Below are positions 10,691-24,700 of a DNA stretch of 64,000 nucleotides, piece after piece. Position 1 is the stretch's first letter. The number at the start of each line of letters is the position of its first letter. A model generated the notes under the pieces. It had not been told where the DNA came from. It made no database searches and saw nothing but the letters and a program-made list of their open reading frames with translations. The stretch is from Diphasiastrum complanatum (Eukaryota; Streptophyta; Lycopodiopsida; Lycopodiales; Lycopodiaceae): NCBI GenBank assembly GCA_029204225.1, contig CM055092.1:19397222-19461221 (forward strand), written 5' to 3'. A program made the translations under genes and the position numbers.

Positions 10691-11806
10691 TTGGATAGCT
10701 CGATGGAGAGAGCGATGTATAGATTTATGGCATAAATCGATGGAGACAACTATGTCTAATAAGGTTCAATGACTTGATAATAAGAGTCAACAATGCTACC
10801 AAGTACTCCAAAAGGAAGATAATTCCAAAACCATTTTAATTTGTGTATGAATTGATTGATAACTTTCAAATGCCATTTCTTTGGTCAAACACCTATATTA
10901 CTCGTACATTTTTTAATCATTCTTACCAAAAAGTTCCACGTCGCACAGAAGATGGGCCTTCTCAAGTTTTGAAGAAATCTTAAAGGATGCTTTCTGTTTC
11001 ACTTTTTAAAATTTTGTTCCCATTCAAAAGATTGTGTGTTTATGTATGCTTCCTCTAAAACATAGAGCACCTAACATTGATGTCACCAATTCATGTGGTG
11101 CCCAAAACTGACAATGAATTGTGAATCTTTGTGGATTCTAAGAATATCATTGTAGTCACCAAAGACCAGTTTCCCTCCCCATTCAATGGAATTGTCTTGG
11201 AGAAAGTATCAAATCATCAATAAAATTTGCTCACGAATAATATAGCAGATTCTTAATGGATTGATGGGTCTCTTCTAAGCCCATATTTCTCTTGAGCTTT
11301 ACATTGTGTGGTATGGCCAAGCTCATAAACTACTTAATAGACCATACGCAAACGAGCTCACTTGTCACTTGATATGATACTGGAGCTCCAGCCATGAAGT
11401 GATGAGCTTTATTTGAAATGAATCTCAGTTGCCTTTGCCGATACTTTCTGCAGGTGTGCTTTCTTTGGTATGTTTTTCTCCTATCATACAGCGAGTAAGG
11501 TTTCCAAAATTGAATATCAGTGTTCTCAGCCCACAAGCCTACGATATCTTTCTAGTCCATCTGAGAAGGTAAACTTGAATCTTTAACTGCAGTGCACTAT
11601 ACATTGGACACATCACATATCTTCCAGTTTGTTAAGATAGATGTGTGCCAGGAAGGAAAGTGCAGATGAAAACCTTTAGATAGCCAATTTCTAATTACAC
11701 ATGCTTAATAAATACCCAGCCCCTCAGCAGAGCCGTTCGTTTGTGCAGAGCTTGTAAGGACATCCTGCCATCTGATGTGGTAAGCACCAGGTGACTCGAT
11801 CAAATT
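10691..11806. other. typA 3' flank and intergenic DNA
   Basis: I recognise no gene. The portion nearest 11806 should contain the typA 3' UTR, but I could not place a polyadenylation site. The minus-strand ORF 11330-11536 has no recognisable content. Confidence 0.5.
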
Positions 11807-14564
11807 TCAGTAACGCCCCTTTTTGGAAAGCTTTGGATTCTTGCACATTCTCACACTTAAAGGTGTGATTTCCACGAGCTCGTCTTCTTGTATGTATTCA
11901 ACACAGTCATCCAAGCTGAACTCCAAAGGAACATCAAGCACGACTGCAAAATGCACAGCAGTCGTATCAATGTAAATGCCAAGGCATCAAATTCACAAGG
12001 GATGTTGGTGAGCTCTGGAAATATCATTTCGAGAAATTAACAGCTTGACATATACTCTTTAAATTTATGACCGTGAAATGAAAATTGCATCAACCTCATT
12101 TGTAACTAGTCTACAATGCTGTTCTAGAATTGACACATTAATGTGTTACTAGTTCTTTAAAGTAAGCTACAGGGCATCAGGAAAAACCATTTTCGTTATC
12201 CGATTTCTTAAAAAGTCGTAGATGTTAACTGTCAAGTCAGGTGAACTTGCCACTATACAAGACATATTGGCTGTAACACAGTATCAAAAGACAATTCTCC
12301 ATCTGAAGAATACATTGATAAAAACACAAGTGAGCCATGTTGTTCTTAGTTCACAGTAAAAGTCTTTAATAGGCTGTTTCTACCTGTTTGATCCTTATTT
12401 GAACGAACATTTGTAGCAGCCTTTCTTTTGCAGGCGTTTATTGCCAGATCTCCAGGCCTTTGGTGAAGACCTATTATCTGACCTTTATAGATCTCTACTC
12501 CCGGTGCAAGTACCAACTGGCCCCTTTCTTGACAGCTGGATAAGGCATATGATGTTGTGACTCCAGTCTCACATGCCACCTATAACGTGGCAAAGCTTAC
12601 TCTTCGGTAACAGTACTTAGCATGGGATAGCACATAACTATGATGTCTCTATTGCTAAATCAATAAGTTCCTAATCACAAAAACTCACCAACCTGGAGGC
12701 ATCCGTATTGACAACAATCAGGAAAGGCAAAAAGACTTAGCAGTCTAACATTCTTCTTGAGAATGGAGAACGTACCAGTGAACCTTGTTCTCTTGTACTA
12801 ATCTCGCCAGCCCATCCTCCATAACCATGGAAAACAGTGTTCAAAATTGCAGTACCCCTGGTTGCTGTCAATATTGCATTTCGAATCCCCAATAGACCAC
12901 GTGTGGGCAAACGATACTTCACCATGGTTGTGCTTTCCAGTCTGCATCAAGATATAGGCTGTATATTGATTTAATGCAATATGGCCTAAGGCCAACAGAA
13001 ATAGATTGAACATTGTCATATGAGGCTTTAAAAGATATGAAAGACTTTGCATAAAACATACATACCCAGTAACTTGCATATCGAGCATCTGACCTCGCCG
13101 CTTTCCCAGCAGATCAACTACTGCCCCCACATATTCTTCAGGTACCTCAACAATGGCATCCTGTGTTGCAGAAACTACCAGATTAAACTATATCATTTTG
13201 TTACTTGTTTACGCTACTCCGGAATTTCGGTTGTTAAATCTAATAAGGAAAAATGACACATCAAAGTCTAATGACTAATGCCTTCTATACCATCAGTTTT
13301 CTACCTCATATGGCTCAAGTCTCTTCCCATCAACTTCCTTGTTTATCACTTTTGGAGGTCCAACCATAAATTCATAGCCTTCTCTCCTCCTGAGATTTTC
13401 ACCATGTTAGATAGAGCAAGATTGTAATTTTGAGCTTTTTAAACTTCTTGCAAAAAGATTCATGCCATCATTTCTGAAAGTAGCTCTTACTAACTTCTCT
13501 AAACTCTTACTGAAAACCATATCATAAGCTCACATGTTTTCTATCAAAATGGTGATGTGAAGGGTCCCACGTCCACTGACAATAAATGTATCAGCTGTTT
13601 CACCATCTTCTACTTTCATAGCCAAATTCCTCTCAAGTTCTTGGTACAATCTGTCGCGCAGGTTCCTGCTAGTTACAAATTTTCCCTGCAGCCAATGCAG
13701 AATGTGTATCTAAACAAAAACACATCTCTAATTTCTACAGTCAATATCTATAGACTCAACCAAGGTGTTGCAAAAACTTAACGAGAAAAAGGTTGAGGCA
13801 TTGACGAAAGAGGGATCTTGAAAAGAGTAGCTAATACATAAACTAAAGCGTTAAGAACACACCTCTCTGCCAGAGAAAGGTGAAGTGTTGATAGAAAAGG
13901 ACATTTTAACAGTTGGCTCCTCAACCTTAATTGTAGGTAGAGCTACTCCATCCATTTTGTCTGCCAATGTCTCTCCAATCTGTGATCGAGAGTAAACTTA
14001 GTAGATCTTCAATATTCTGTCTCTGAGATGGAAAAACTTGTAAGACTTATGGTCACTCGAAAACACCCATTTGAATTTTTTAAATTGGTATACATCCTAG
14101 AAAGGATTGCATTGAGATAATTAAGAAGTCCATACAAGTATATCACTGATGCCACAAAGTGCACAGATGTCTCCAGCTTGTACAATTTCGGCTGGAACTC
14201 TTGTGAAGTTTTCAAAGACAAAAAGTTCACTAACTTTCACGTATCGACAAGCCCCATCTGGTGTACAAACCTGCAAAAGCAACTACCTGGTTAATCTGAA
14301 ATCTGTTGATGGGTCTCATGCATCATATTTTTCTAGATATCTGTTCACATGGCAACAGGGATATAGTAACTATAAAATAATACTGGAAGTGTAATATTCT
14401 ACATCCTGACAACTTGTTTACACAAAATTGTTTTATCCAAAAAAACAGAAGCTTGATAACAACAAACAGATACTGCTAACTATTTGTGCAACAGAAAGGG
14501 AAATGAAGGAATTTTGATAAATTACACTTAAACAATTCATTTATCTACTTAATGATCACACAAA

Positions 14565-14654
<90 letters not shown>

Positions 14655-17600
14655 CAGACCTGAAATGTACAAATACAATCATTTAATTGCAATTCTGGAT
14701 AGTTGCAAGGCATTACAAAATATTTGAAAAAATGTGATAAGGGAACCAAATCAAATCAGGTTGCAAATAGCAGAGTAGGCTTGCTACTCATTTATGCAGA
14801 TGTAGTCCTCTTTGTTAGAGACAAGGCATGTTTGGTGTTTACAGAGATGCCTAGATGCACTTGGAAAGTTTTGCAAATTATCTGAATCAACCCTTTCCAT
14901 ATTTCCGAATCCATTATTCTAACTTATTGACAAAAAGACCGAAAAGAGTTGGGAAAAGTGAATATACGAATCATATTTTCAGCCACTAAAGATCCATCCA
15001 CAAGAGGCCTTGCCAATTCAGCCATCACCCTCGGTTTTGCTTCTCACAGCTTCATTGTTACTTGTCACTTTGTCATTCTAGCCCATAATTTCTTTCTTGG
15101 GAGTGTACCAAACAAATTCTTGAAGTCTGCAAAACAGCAATAAAGATTTTCCTTGTGCTGTCTCTAACACTAATCTATTCTTGAATGATTAGGCCTAAGG
15201 TCTGTGCTCTAGCTCTATTTTCTGTACACCCTTGATGATGAAACCAAAAAGTATAGCTACCACATTCTCATGTAGTTGTTTGCATCTTTCTTGTCTCCTC
15301 CTTTGTAGATAGGTAACACTTTGTTCACTTGCCCATCTCTTGGAAAGCCTGATTCAATAATTTAATACCAATTTCTATCAGAACCATCACTTATGTTTCA
15401 CGGCCACACTTTAGCATCTCCCTCAAACCTTGGCCTCTAAAACTTTTGCCCGGTCATCCCCCGCTTCTTTATAAAAACCTTTCATTTCTTCCATTCATAA
15501 AGGGTTCATACCTTCCACTATGAGGGGTGCTTGGTTTTTTCTTGTCATGGCATTATAGTCTGTTCAGAATGAGTTCTCCTTGTAAAACTCATCTTGCACA
15601 ACTTGAATCTGTACCTCAGAGCTCATAAACCATCGCCATATTGGGGGGGTGGGGAGGGAGGGGGGAGTGCATCATTTGAATGCTGCAACGAGTCTACATC
15701 AAAAGACTATTATATCAGTAAATGCGAATCTATCAAGCATTTGCTCTGCCATGTAGATAAGAAGAACAGCAAATATTATGCACCTCATACTCATAACTAT
15801 CATGCCCCGTCAACTTGAATATGTTGAGAGTGCACCAAAGTATGTATAAGAGAAAACCAACTCCAAGGGTTTGACTCCTAGCCTAAACCTCTACATGTGT
15901 ATATAGGGGCAGAAGGAGGTAAAGAAATCACTTTGATTTTGCTACATTCACCTCTGAACCTTCCTCTTAACAAAATCTGAATAGTGCGACGAAATATCTC
16001 TGTAGGCCTTATCCCACATGAAAATAATAGAACCACACCATCACTATATAGGATATACGAGTATAGAAATTAGAAAATCTTGAAACCTACACCTCCATTC
16101 TTATTAACAATTGCCTCCAGCTCTGGCCAATAAAAAGTTGGTATTTCAACGCCAATGAAAGTCTCATTAAAAGATCAATTTTTAGGAGGGATTTTAAGTT
16201 TAGCCTTCTTCTATGGAAAGAAGAAGTGCTTTTATAGTGTTTAGGCAACATAGATTATGATTAATCAACGATCAATCTAGAATCTTAATAAATACCATAG
16301 AACCCACAGTTCCCAGAACCGTGGGCCCTGGGAACCATGGAAGGAACCGTACCACGGTTCCTTGAACCGTGGTACTGTTCATCTAAATAATTAATTAATT
16401 ATTGATTATTTAATTTCCCCCCCAAAACCCCTCAATGCTCATTTTTGTCCCTCATTTCACATTTCGGAATCATTGAGCCAGCTAATCATCTATGATGCAT
16501 CAGATCCATTGTTGCCCGTTCCATAACTGAACGTGAAATTTTTTTAGTATGTAGAACCCACAGTTCTCAGAACCGTGGGTCCTGGGAACCGTGGGGTGAA
16601 CCATACCACGGTTCATGTAATTAATTGATTGATTTTTCAAAAAACAAAAAAAAATTAAATAATTGAATAATTGATTCACGGTTCTTGGTCAAAGACTTTA
16701 TGAACCGTACGGTTCACTGTACGGTTCCAAGAACCGTGGTGAGCCGTCCACAGTTCACGGGAACTATGATAAATACATTGATGGTTTTAGATGGCAACCT
16801 GGGAAAGAATCAACAAAATGGTCCCCTTTTTCTTTTTTTCTTGTTGGGGAGGGGGGGGGGGGGCTATTTTATTTTCATAGTTTTCTTTTTTTCTCCTGTT
16901 TCATTCACTGGAAGTCCATTTTGAATAGTTCGTTCGAAACGAAGTTCCATTATTAATCGGTAAACATGGTCTCTCCATCTCTTTGTTTTATTGAAGGATA
17001 GTAGGAACATCAAGGCTCTATCTCCAAGGCTCCTCATTGGACTGTATCCACGTCGCCATTGTACTACGACATTCGAGAGACCTTCAAAAAAGGAATCTTG
17101 ATAAATTTGGTGTCATTGTTGAGGAGCCAAATGAAGCTTGCGCCATCACAAATTCTATCTTATGCTGGCTTCCAACAAACAAAAGAATTTCCATCGAGCA
17201 CTAATTAATTTTGTCCAACAATATCCTCAGATGAAAGTCTTGAGAGATTTCCATCTATAAATACTTGTACTCTCAAATACTTGTGATCTCAGCCATTCGA
17301 ACAAGAGGCGCAGATCTTTCATATTTTTGGCCAATCTTGTCTTATAAATGTAACAAGAGACATGACCTGGAAAAGGCCTTCGAGAGCATTAAAAGATTGC
17401 TGGGAAATTTACATAATGTTCGCCATTGGCCAGAAGAACTATTAACTATAAATGCGCACAAAGTAGCATCTTAATTACAATACAACCAAAAGTAGTAGAA
17501 GAGAGCCAAGAACCTTCTTGACTCAGAAGAAATGCTTAACAGCTCAACCGTATAGCCATTCGAAGTTCCAACACAAAAATCTGGCATTTTACGATCTCAC

Positions 17601-20600
17601 ATTAGTTCAAAACGGTAGCAGTGTCAATCGGCCCAAATTGAATAGGAAGAAAAAATTAGGCCGCAAGAAAATAATCGGTTTTTTGTTCAAAGAGTTTTTT
17701 TCGTCAAAATCTTGTTCATTTTGGGTATAATCCTTGCTGAATCAATGTGCAAACCTCTTCTATATCTGATCCAAGCTAGTTCAAAAATATGGTTGGATTT
17801 GAACCAAACCTGCAAGGATTTGATGTGCAGGCGGCAAAGCTCTCCTATATCTTTTATCTATGTGAATTATCCCAGTGTCCAAGGGCTTATTTATAGATGT
17901 CTAATTGCCCATTTATAACGTCATAGGACTCAAATTCAAGCTAAGCATATAAGTGCCATGTCTTGCTTAAAGTGTACTGTCTAACCAATATTATTGATCA
18001 ACCATCTAAGTATTTCCAAACTGCTCATTTTGAATTCAATCTTCTTAAGTTAAACCTTATAATATACAGCTACATTTGACGCCAGTGGCCATTCAGCGCT
18101 CAACTCTGAGCATATGTTAATTAGGAATCAACCGTAAACTTAGAAACTCGTTCCGACCCTTTTGGGCCGGAACATACTGTACGTTCTGTACAGTACGTTC
18201 CGGAACGTAATGGGTCGGAAAGTTTTTTTTTTTAAATAAAAAAAAAACAGGAATTAACTTGCCACCTGCTGGCCGCGATCTTCCTTCTTCTTGATAATAC
18301 ATTGAGAGATGCTTGATAATACATTTGAGGGACGCTAGATATCAGAAACACTTGAAAACATATAGTTCAAGCAGATTCCTTTGTTCAAGGTAATCTTGAT
18401 TCCTTTGTTAAAAATTACATCTATTTTCTATTTGACAACAATTAGTAAGATGAGCAACCTTCACGGCCAGCACTGCAGCGATCATAAAGACCAGCTTGAT
18501 CCCTTAGACCTCAATGGACCACCACCACCATGTCGGTTACTGCCACGTCCTCCATCTCTGTCATATCCTCTATCTCGATGTCCGTGTCTTGTCTGATGCT
18601 AGATACTGCATGTCTGGTCTGACAGATGCTCATGTTAATCCTAAAATCGCTATCTGAGCCACGTTATATATATCTGAGCTAGAATAGCCATCTGAGCCAC
18701 GCTATATATCTTGATTCTGTTCCTTAATCTCGATTGCTATGTTAAAAAACTACATTTTCTTTTTGGAAGTCTTTTGGTCAAGTTCCGGAATGGGCAACTA
18801 TGCAGTTAGGAGTTAGGAATCAAAAGATACGATGCTAATTATAGTCTACACGGCTTAGAGCTGTTATTGCATGCTAAACGCTAAACTAGCACTTGTTTAT
18901 GCTATATAACATAAGGCTAGGAATAAAATCAGCAAAAAAAAAATTAATATGATTTGACAGTTTGAACATGGCCTAACAGATTTAAACATGATTCGAACCA
19001 CCAATTCGCAACGGCCCGTGAAAGATTACACAAGACAACTAATTATGATAAAGTCATCCCACATGTCCCTAGTCTTTTAGATCCTGAATTTTGTTCTTTC
19101 CTCAAAGGAATCCAACATTGAAAAGGATGCCTACACATATTCATAAACATTTTAATCTTCTTTAAGGAACAAGTCAATTCCGCATACAGACCGTTGCTGT
19201 CATGGCCTCAATAATTCTTTAAGTAATCGAACCGTGTTGTAGATGGTTTTTTTTAGCAATGTTACAAATTCAAAAACATAATCAATTTACCTAAAATTAC
19301 CTTCATAAACTTCTATTCAAGATAAGGCTGATAAATATTGTCATTCCTTGTGGTAGCTTTTGCAAATTGTCACCTTATGAAAAATTTAGAAATCTCAAAA
19401 TTAATTGTTGCTCTAACAGATTGAGGTGTACTTTTGAATAAAGTTGAGGCACTTGTTTTATATGATAGGTGTACAAAAGTAGAGTGATGTCTCTATGAGT
19501 GACCTGCGTGACAGCCTGGTTACAAAAATTCCACTTTTCAAGATAGAATCGCTGGACAGACAGCTCTAAGACGTACATACTTCTCTTCCTCTTCTTCTTT
19601 TTAAGTAGTACAACGGGAAATACCAAGCCAAGACTTTATACATTTGTATATACTTCGTTTATGTAGTTTTTCCATGCAAAAACCAAACAGATGGCTTGAT
19701 CACAAAACATATAGTTTTCCCTGCCAATAAAAGAAGTAGATCAATTGATCATTTTTTATACACCAAGATAGTAACTAAAGCTTATTGTACCCAACTAACA
19801 GTTTTCAATGCAAGTTACATCATCACTGAGGTAGAATCTAAACATCTTCATGGCTGAATTAAGAATAAGTGTCATGGCATGAAGCATCTATACCAAGAAA
19901 CTTAACTATTGTAAAGAATAGAAGTTTCTATACCAGTCTGTAGCAAATTAAGTCTTCTGGTTTGAAGCCCATGTGTGGAGAAGAGATTTAAGCTTCCAGG
20001 AGCTTAAGCATTCTAGCCATACTTATGAAGGTCAGGTCAGTTAAAAATGCTGAATATATGTTCCATACACATGAATGCTATAATTAATAAGAAATTCACC
20101 AATTCCAATTCCAGATTTAATGGATGAGATGGATGCTGATCAAACTCTTACAAAAATTAAATTCAACATTTCACGCAATATCTCTACCTTAGCCTCCATG
20201 CCTTTCCCGATTGTGCCTGCATGTACTCTTCCAATGGCGATACGTCCTTTGTGCTCATCATAATCCAGATTTGTGATCTGTCACATATCACAATAAACCA
20301 GTCATTACAAAATAAAACTTTCACAACCAATCTATTATACTGTTTTATGATGTGTGTCCGATGAGAAAAGTACAACATTGCCCTACAGTAATTTGAACAA
20401 AGCAGTATTCATGCTCGGTGCTCACAAGCATCTGCAAAGGAGCTGTAGGATCAACATGAGGCTCTGGAATGCAGCGCATCACAGTTTCAAATAAAGGTTC
20501 AAGATCATCTGCCAAAGAATCTGGTTGAAGTCCTGCCTTTCCCTGTATACCGCTTGCATAAACCACCTGAAAATCACACTGAATTTTGCAGAAATAGCAG

Positions 20601-21731
20601 GTTAGACCACCAGAAACTACAAGAAGGCTATCTCATTTTTGGATGTAAAGATAAGTCATGAAAAATAGGTGAGAAAAAAGGTCATTTGCCCAGAACTTTA
20701 CCTGTTCATCAGTAGCATTAAGTTCCAGAAAGAGCTCAAATGTCGTATTCATGACATAATCAACACGTGCAGATGGCCTGTCCACTTTATTGACAACAAC
20801 TACAACTTTGTGTCCAAGCTCAAGGGCTTTCTTCAAGACAAAACGTGTTTGAGGCATTGGTCCTTCTACAGAATCCACCTGATCACAAAAGAAAATTAGA
20901 CATGGATAGGTCGAAAGTCATCTTAGATGTGCACCATGGATAGTTAAAGAGATGACGTACCAGTAATAAAACACCATCGACCATGTTTAGGACGCGCTCT
21001 ACTTCTCCTCCAAAATCTGAGTGTCCAGGAGTATCAATTATATTGATCTTTGTACCTTTATAGCGAATCGCTGTGTTCTTGCTTAATATTGTGATTCCTC
21101 TTTCCCTCTCCAAGGCATTTGAATCCATTATCCTTTCTTGAACTGCTTGATTTTTGCGAAAAACCTATCAAAACCCAAATTCGATGGAGGTAAGAGTGCA
21201 AAAGATGATTAAACTATCTGCATCAGATTGACTTAAGTAACACAATAAAGGGGCACTCACTTTTGCTTGTCTTAACATTGCGTCAACCAAGGTAGTCTTC
21301 CCATGGTCAACATGTGCAATGATTGCAAGGTTTCTCACATCTGCCCGCAACTTCAGCTTCTTTTGATCCTTGACTGCAGTGATTGAACAAAAAGTCAATG
21401 GAAAATTCATTGTTTCTTAGGTATTCATGTTAAAAATACCTTTAGGACCTTGCATGTCATATAATCCTGAAGTTCACTGAAGATCTGGTCCATAGGCCCC
21501 AAAATAAGTCCCTCAACATTAAAAGACCTATATTTGAGCTCTGTCAGACAGGACATTTGAAGTTGAAAAACCCCGAAAAGTCCCCTTAAAATTCATAGTT
21601 AGAGAGGTTTTGGCTTTATCATCCTACTAGGATAGCAGCATTGTGCCTTCATTGCAGTCTATTGAATGTTCTCCAGCATAATATAGTATAGGGAGCTCAG
21701 ATTAGAAGCTACCTAGGTTTTGGTTCGGGTA

Positions 21732-21789
<58 letters not shown>

Positions 21790-24700
21790 ATCCAAGATTA
21801 CTTCTTTGGAAATGAAACTAAATGGTTTGAAAGAAACACCACTGACACCTACATTAATGAAAATCCAAGAGCTGGAACCAGATTCAGAGCAAAAGAAAGA
21901 ATCACGGGCAACCGTGCTAAAGAAATGGGAGTAGGCCAACTACACCTATCTCATCTTTTATTTCAGCCATTCTTTTCGAGGAAAAGCTTCGTGAAAGTCA
22001 GGCTCTTCAGATTAGGGTACGTGACATTGTGAATACCCACAATGCCGTTTTCTTGAAACTACGAGAAGGTTTGGATATAGCATGGCATACAAAAAAAGAT
22101 GACAACCACCATGATTATCCGCTTTACATCATCCATTTATCATAGAGATGTTTTGCAGCAAAGAGCTAAGTTGAAAGACACAAATTATTTTATGAATGAT
22201 AGCTTATGTACATACAAGCCGAAGAGAGGCGTCAAGCCTTTTAGGAAGCCACGGCTACAAGTCGACGGGTAACCTATCGAGACGGGCAGGTTCATTACCT
22301 TGATGGTGCTGTTAGTGGTTTCCGTCAACAAGAAGTTGGGGCCCCCTGGCATGGGCGTATCTCAGGGCCCCGTCCACGCTACCTACGTATTGGAGTATGG
22401 GATTGTAATGGTATACACTCACCATCTACTACGGAAGATCTTATGGGCTTCATTACAAGGAGGAACCTATTGTTTTTCATGGAGACACACGAGAGCCCAA
22501 AGTTCAGCTACCTACATTCCCAGGTTACAGGTGGGACTCAATGACAAAGACAGGATCCGCGAGTGGCAGAGATTCTGGTGGGGTTGCATGCTTATAAAGA
22601 GAGTCACTACATCCAGCTATAGAGTTTATCAACCACGACATACATGCATGATACATATAATTTTGTCCAGGACATGACATTGGTCTAGATAGAGATCTCT
22701 ACATTGTGGCTTGCTACTTCCCTCCATAGTCTTCTTCATTTGTTGAGGGTATTGGCTCTCCTTATGCTATATGTTCTTATCATTGGTGATCTTAATGCCA
22801 AGACTGCTACCAAACAGATCGACTTCCATGACGCTGCTAAACAGCTACATATACAAGCCATCGATTCTACTGACATTGGAGTTACTAGGACTTCAGCTGA
22901 CATATTAGGAAGCTTTTAGCTCACTCCTTTCTTGCTTTCCTTCTCATAGTTCGTTGGAGTCACAAGCAGCGTTCCTCACCACCTCACTCTACATTGATGC
23001 ATCCTTGTCTTTCCCCGTAAATCTCATCGTGACAAACCCACACCATCTCATCCCATATGACCTCCTTGGTTTGATGTCTAGTATCATTCCTTGCATCTCA
23101 GTGTTGTCCATGCACGTTTACATGAACCACAACTTCTTCATACCATAAAAACATGTAATGTTTAACAAGAAGGGAAATTGGGAAACGCCTTGTCAATTCT
23201 CTTTCCAATTCATCCACAGGTACTTTTTGGTGTGAGTTTATCCCCCCGTGCTCCACCTCCTCTTCTCGAGGATTTACATTCCTTGACTACATATGCCACT
23301 ACATTTGTTAGATGCCAGTCGGGCTCTGACATGACCCCGGCACAACCCGTGACTAGGGGCCAAGGGCCAGAGGATTGGAATTTGGCGATGGCCAGTAACT
23401 GGATGGACACCAAGGGACCAGTTGGGTTCCGGTGCATCACAGGGAGTGACCTGGTGTGACCGCATGATAGGATGTCAACAGGCGGAGTTATGACCGTATG
23501 GGGCCTAGTCGTCAGTAGCGGAGATGCCTCTGTTGGATGAGCAGCTAGCTGGCAGTTACGTTGGGTGACCGCCTGTGTCACTAGTCCATGGCAGGGCACG
23601 AGGGTGGTGCCTCAGAGTCACGCACTGATTGTGGGTAGTGGACTTCATGGAACTATGGGGACTGATCACCCCTGCATGGAAGCCATGTGTCCCAAACCCA
23701 GAATAGCAATCAGATAGACTCAAGAGGAGGGCACCTACGGTTGGGTGGATCATTCCTCACACCAGCCATCAGAGTTTGGGAGCTCCTGGGAGATTGGAGT
23801 GCAACACTTGGTATCAGAGCATGTACGTGCGACAGATGTACGGTTTTTGCACCGTCAGAAACATTACAGTGTGCAGGAGTATGCTGATAGGTACAGGGAA
23901 GTACTTTATCAAGATTCTAGAAGAGATTCCTGAATGGCTGGTTGTGCACAAGTTTGTGTTTGGCCTTCGAGAAGAGTTGAGGCCTCACGTTTTAAACAGA
24001 CATTGTAAGACCTTGAAAGAGGCATTTGCTACGGCTCTCGACTAGGAAGGCAACCAAGCCTGATTCTAGAGTGCCTTTTGTGCACCAAAAGAAGGGGTCG
24101 CAGATGCTCATGAACGATGTCTTGCGTGACTATATGGGCAAGTTTGTTGTCAATTTTATTGACGACATATTGGTCTCCCCACAACCCTATATGTAGCAAA
24201 GGCATGTTGTACATGTCTCACTTTATTTGATTGGGCCCCAATATTTCGCGCTTGCATGTGTTTATGTTGTCACGCATGATACGGGCTAAGCCCTCTATCT
24301 CACATTAGGTCATTTTGGCAAATTTTGCAGTTCCACCTTTACATCTTGATGCCATCTTTCGAATTGGTTTTGATTTTGTATTGTTTTCTTTCAATCACAA
24401 GTTGCTAACAGGTTTCGAAAGAATCCGGATTCTCTTGGGTAGACCTAGTGTTGACTAAGAAACAAATGACAATTAGCAAGAAGAAAGAAAAATAATAATG
24501 ATAATAATTCAAATAAAATAAAATGAAATATAATAACAAAGACCATAATGTGTACATGTGTTATCAAGACAGAGACAAATTACAAAACACTAGAACCAAG
24601 GCAGGCTCCTTAGCTCCCCACTTTTTTGAATTCTATTATTAATCATTTTAAACATACCAAAAGCTGAAATACCAAAGATAAAATCAAAGGAATCTAAAAT

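Larger units (their letters stand above)
14271..20187 (-). other. 5.9 kb intron of typA
   Basis: Donor AAG/gtagag (exon 20188-20277) and acceptor ttttgcag/GTTTGT (exon 14136-14270) bracket this intron; the protein is continuous across it (MEAK then VCTP). It holds microsatellites, palindromic repeat clusters, a LINE-like RT scrap and an RGG-rich fragment, listed separately. Other ORFs inside it show nothing recognisable. Confidence 0.9.

Noticed and set aside
14549-14749. ORF with Ser-Leu and Thr-His runs
   Set aside because: It is the translation of the (GT)n(GA)n microsatellite.
20633-20878. separate small GTPase-like ORFs at 20.6-21.4 kb
   Set aside because: They are individual exons of typA, joined by GT..AG introns in matching phase.
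21709-21939. candidate typA first exon on the minus strand
   Set aside because: It starts without an ATG, has a stop just upstream, runs into the (CT)n tract and has no donor in matching phase. The frame at 26375-26663 fits in start, donor and phase.
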